This document shows positions 4,700 through 7,630 of a stretch of DNA of 7,630 nucleotides, one piece after another (positions within the stretch are counted from its first letter, which is position 1; each line of letters opens with the position of its first letter). The position numbers were made by a program, and so were the translations under genes. The DNA is from an uncultured Flavobacterium sp. Its GTDB lineage: Bacteria; Bacteroidota; Bacteroidia; Flavobacteriales; Flavobacteriaceae. The DNA is taken from NCBI GenBank assembly GCA_946480635.1, contig CAMLKV010000095.1, positions 1 through 7,630 on the forward strand, read 5' to 3'. The notes beneath the pieces are model-generated. The model worked only from the letters and a program-made list of their open reading frames with translations, was not told the DNA's origin and made no database searches.

Positions 4700-7606
4700 C
4701 TAAAAATCTAAATCTGTTTGTACTCCGTTATCTTCTTGCTTTGGTTTGTTTATTTCAATATTTAATGTTGTTTTTGTTTGTATGTATATAAATTCTTTAG
4801 TTGAGTTTTTACCGTCAGCCTTTGAAACATTCATTACAAAACGACCTTGCGAATTGGCTAAATCGATAGGGTTAAAAATCCAAGCTGGTTCACCAGTATC
4901 TTTATTTTCACGATTACGAACGTTACAATAATCTTTTAAAGCTTTTTTGAAATTATGGGCGTTTTTAGCGTTCTTTTTAGCGGTGTGACAGTAATCCTCG
5001 TAAATTTCTTCTTTAACAATTTTTACGTTTAGCTTTTCTTCTGTGAAGTAACTAGAAGCCCAATCCTTAAACACATCTCCAAGACCTGCATTAAGGTTAT
5101 TGATAACAATATTGTCCATTGGTGCGGAAAACTCATTACTTATGTTTTGCAAGTAAAATTGACAGCATTGCATCAGGAAGTTGAAAAACAAGTTGTACTG
5201 TTTTTTATCCCAATCATAAAAAAGCTGGTGTCCGAAGTCTGAAGAAACTTTTCGTTGCTCAAAATATCCCTCTGTTTTTTCGTGGTAGTAGTCTGAAACC
5301 GAAACAAAAAGCAAACGGCCAATGTCTGAACCTGTAAGATTAGGTTTTCCGTAATTGGTAGTCCAAACCATTTTAGCCGCATCAGAGAAATCAACTACAT
5401 AAGGCTTTGTATTTTTTGGGTTTACACGTATTCCAGTTGTAATTTTTGTATAGAAAAATTTTAAATCTAAATAAATGTCTGCATCTTCAATCTCAATCAT
5501 TTCGTTGTTTTCGTCGAAACCGTGAAATATATGCTTATCGTTGGTAATTGTTTTGTCTTTACCGTCTATCTGAAAGTAATTTTTAAGAACCTGCTTTAAT
5601 CCGAAAGTAAATAATGATTTTCCGCTTCGTCCGTTTGCATCGTCATTGCTATCTTTAACTAAATCGTCCATGATGTATAGCAACTTTGCGTAATCTGAAC
5701 GTTTGAAACGGTGTAAAATATAACCAATCCCATAGCATTTGTTCAAGAAATGTTGTTCCTGTGTGATTTGTTCAGATTCAGTTAAGTTGCAACCGTTTAG
5801 GTTGAATTGATTTTCTTTGAAGTAGTTTTCTTTAGCCGTCTTTTTTTCTTCGCCTTTGTATTTTTCTTCTAAATCCTTGCGCCAAAAAACACGAGAAGTA
5901 TTTATAATGAAATTCATATACTCACAGTTATTGTAAAGTATATTCACGCGATTGTTTCCGTTTGCGTCTTGGTAGTATTCAAATAACTTATCTTCTTTAA
6001 AAATATCGTGTGAAACAATACTTTTATCAAAGGCATAAACATTGTTTGCTTTATGGTTTACATCGATGTTATCGGCAGTAACTTTTGCAACTAGATTATT
6101 GAAGTAGAACAACTGATAATCACGACCACAATTTTTGAAGTTTAATTTTATACGTCCTAATCCCTCTAATTTGTCTTTTCCAAAGTAGTTTGACGATTTA
6201 ACCAAGTTGATTAAATCTAGGTTGCAACCTTTTTCTTTTAGATATTCTTCACAAAAATTTCTAATGATCTGTGGAGAAACAATTTGTACAACATTGTTTT
6301 TACCTACTCTTATAAAAACAATTTCTTCAATGCTGGTAATTTCAACGTGTTTGCGCTCCTGTACATACGTAAAGAAGTTGTTAGCATTTAAAAAGTAATG
6401 TAAGTTTGAAAGATTTAGCTTGTATGATGTGCTTTCACCACGACCTTTTGAAGTATCAAAAAACTTACAACGCAATGCAGATGATTTAAGCAAGTCGAAT
6501 TTTTCGACAACTTTTTCAAATTCTAAACTTCTGTAAAAAGCTAACCAATCACGAAAATCTTTACCGTTAGCAACCATTTTTTCAGGTTGCAACCAAATCG
6601 ATTTTAAATCCCAGTACGTTAAAGCATAGTCGTTACCGTATTCTTTACCAGCGTTGTCAATATCAGGAATGTTGTAAATGTTTTTACAGATTGTTTTAAG
6701 TAATAAATAATTTGAATAGCTTAATTTTTCCTTTTCAGAGTTAAGCCAAATTGCATTTTTACCCAATGAAGCAACGTTTAAACCGTCAGAACCTCCTGAA
6801 CACATAAAAACTTCATCGATTAGTAGTTCGTTTAGTTCTTTTTGGTATTCGTCTTTTATTTCTTTGGTTTCAGCTGTACGAATACGCTCGCGTATTTCTT
6901 TAATGTAGTCAACATTTACCTGATCTAATAAACGTTGCAACCCATGAACATAAGTTTCAGGTTTTTTACCTAAATAACTGTGTTTGGTGCTTTTCCCTTT
7001 TGCGTCTTTTATTGCTTTAGGTTCATATAATTTTGCCCAAGTTTCTAGGTTGTCTGAATAACAGAAAATAGGATAATTATCAGTTGCAGTAATTCGTAAA
7101 ACTGTGTTACGTTGTGTTTTTTCAGAAAAGAATACTTTTTCGTAACTCTCAACTTCATAAAAATTGTATTCAGAAAAAATAACATTATCAACGAAACGAC
7201 CCAAAACAGCCGTATTTTTTACTTTTTCTTTTACAACAATTTTAAAAGTTCCTACCTCTAAATCAGTATCTTTAAACTCAACTTCAGGTTTATAAAAAAC
7301 TGATTTTGTTGCTAGTGAAAAATCATCTGCAATTTTACTTATTGCTTGACCGTAACCGATATTAAAATAATCACTTACAAAAGTTACTGGAGAATAACTT
7401 TTACCTCCAAAATCAACCAAGAAATAAATGTTTTCAGGCGACTTGCGTAAGTAACTACTTGGAGTTCTTTCAGTATCTCTAAACTTAAAGGCTTTTTTAC
7501 CGTTTTCAACCCCAGTTGGTAGGTTAGATAAATACTTTGTGTAAATATCTAAACCGCCGTTTGTGGCTTCGTGTATTTGGTCAATAGTTATTGGGTAGTT
7601 AGTCAT
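4700..7606 (-). CDS. Primase-helicase: CHC2-like, Toprim and SF3 helicase domains
   Basis: A 968-residue replication protein that should prime and unwind element DNA. Residues about 18-95 follow the layout of a CHC2 primase zinc-finger domain (FRDTERTPSSYLRK, then FLVDFGGKSYSPVTFVSDYF) but lack the zinc-binding cysteines and histidine. Residues about 264-330 form a Toprim-like domain: EVFMCSGGSDGLNVASLG, then NIPDIDNAGKE with the D-x-D at 315 and 317. The usual catalytic glutamate before the first glycine is Ser270. The C-terminal SF3 helicase has Walker A NGRSGKS (658-664), an acidic Walker B-like MIEIEDAD (703-710), motif C KMVWTTNYGKP (745-755) with Asn751, and a probable arginine finger at R764 (DIGRLLF). 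The length and order match replication proteins of Bacteroidota phages and mobile elements. It heads the visible operon; its ATG at 7606 follows GAAGAA closely, and its own upstream gene is outside the window. Confidence 0.9.
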   Translation of the reverse strand: MTNYPITIDQIHEATNGGLDIYTKYLSNLPTGVENGKKAFKFRDTERTPSSYLRKSPENIYFLVDFGGKSYSPVTFVSDYFNIGYGQAISKIADDFSLATKSVFYKPEVEFKDTDLEVGTFKIVVKEKVKNTAVLGRFVDNVIFSEYNFYEVESYEKVFFSEKTQRNTVLRITATDNYPIFCYSDNLETWAKLYEPKAIKDAKGKSTKHSYLGKKPETYVHGLQRLLDQVNVDYIKEIRERIRTAETKEIKDEYQKELNELLIDEVFMCSGGSDGLNVASLGKNAIWLNSEKEKLSYSNYLLLKTICKNIYNIPDIDNAGKEYGNDYALTYWDLKSIWLQPEKMVANGKDFRDWLAFYRSLEFEKVVEKFDLLKSSALRCKFFDTSKGRGESTSYKLNLSNLHYFLNANNFFTYVQERKHVEITSIEEIVFIRVGKNNVVQIVSPQIIRNFCEEYLKEKGCNLDLINLVKSSNYFGKDKLEGLGRIKLNFKNCGRDYQLFYFNNLVAKVTADNIDVNHKANNVYAFDKSIVSHDIFKEDKLFEYYQDANGNNRVNILYNNCEYMNFIINTSRVFWRKDLEEKYKGEEKKTAKENYFKENQFNLNGCNLTESEQITQEQHFLNKCYGIGYILHRFKRSDYAKLLYIMDDLVKDSNDDANGRSGKSLFTFGLKQVLKNYFQIDGKDKTITNDKHIFHGFDENNEMIEIEDADIYLDLKFFYTKITTGIRVNPKNTKPYVVDFSDAAKMVWTTNYGKPNLTGSDIGRLLFVSVSDYYHEKTEGYFEQRKVSSDFGHQLFYDWDKKQYNLFFNFLMQCCQFYLQNISNEFSAPMDNIVINNLNAGLGDVFKDWASSYFTEEKLNVKIVKEEIYEDYCHTAKKNAKNAHNFKKALKDYCNVRNRENKDTGEPAWIFNPIDLANSQGRFVMNVSKADGKNSTKEFIYIQTKTTLNIEINKPKQEDNGVQTDLDF

Positions 7607-7630
7607 TTCTTCGGTCAGAATAGGTTAAAA

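Larger units (their letters stand above)
738..6941. repeat. Eight dispersed copies of palindrome GTTGCAAC
   Basis: Exact copies lie at 738-745, 1172-1179, 3223-3230, 3592-3599, 5786-5793, 6221-6228, 6586-6593 and 6934-6941. The flanks often extend the symmetry, as in AGTTGCAACT (737 and 1171) and AGGTTGCAACCT (6220). Seven copies are inside genes and one is intergenic. Half-sites GTTGC and GCAAC are also frequent, notably in bases 60-650. By hand, about 0.1 copy would be expected in a window of this length and base composition. The count is seen directly; the role is unknown. Confidence 0.85.

Noticed and set aside
4746..4931. Plus-strand ORF of 61 codons inside the primase-helicase gene
   Set aside because: It lies wholly antisense to a convincing gene and has no recognisable motif; it is a shadow frame.
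5173..5394. Minus-strand 73-codon ORF in another frame of the helicase region
   Set aside because: It overlaps the SF3 motif C region of a well-supported gene, and its own translation shows no motif.
6207..6398. Plus-strand ORF of 63 codons inside the primase-helicase gene
   Set aside because: Antisense shadow with no family features or upstream signal.

Overview
The window looks like part of a phage or prophage-like mobile element from a low-GC Bacteroidota host, most likely Flavobacteriaceae. The grounds are the AT-rich sequence, the lack of strong Shine-Dalgarno sites, and the protein families present: a primase fused to an SF3 helicase, a phage-type cytosine-5 DNA methyltransferase, an ASCH/PUA-like accessory protein, and many small proteins of unknown function. 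No integrase, terminase, capsid gene, tRNA, rRNA, CRISPR array or recognisable insertion sequence is present, so plasmid, prophage and free phage cannot be separated. The host assignment is inference.

Every credible gene lies on the minus strand, so transcription reads from high to low coordinates. First comes a 968-residue primase-helicase (7606 to 4700). A 77-residue unknown follows after 3 bp (4696 to 4463), then the 562-residue methyltransferase after 14 bp (4448 to 2760), then a basic 77-residue unknown that overlaps it by 11 bp (2770 to 2537). This tight block reads as one replication and modification operon.

After a 96-bp gap come an 86-residue coiled-coil protein (2440 to 2180) and, 2 bp later, a 107-codon gene broken by an in-frame TAA at codon 26 (2177 to 1854). 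A 173-residue ASCH/PUA-like protein follows (1787 to 1266). A hairpin-containing 122-bp gap then leads to two tiny membrane proteins (1143 to 949 and 935 to 735) bracketed by a near-identical 22-bp direct repeat. A 144-bp gap with a 10-bp-period tandem repeat and a 10-bp-arm hairpin precedes a transglutaminase-like gene that starts with GTG at 590 and leaves the window at base 1.

The least expected signal is at DNA level. The perfect palindrome GTTGCAAC occurs eight times, far above a hand-estimated expectation of roughly 0.1. Among the six copies well inside large genes, two fall in each of the three codon phases, so codon or peptide bias cannot explain it. Other points worth a second look are five tandem repeats in the methyltransferase recognition region, the degenerate zinc-finger and Toprim parts of the primase, and the decayed cassette-like region between 590 and 2180.
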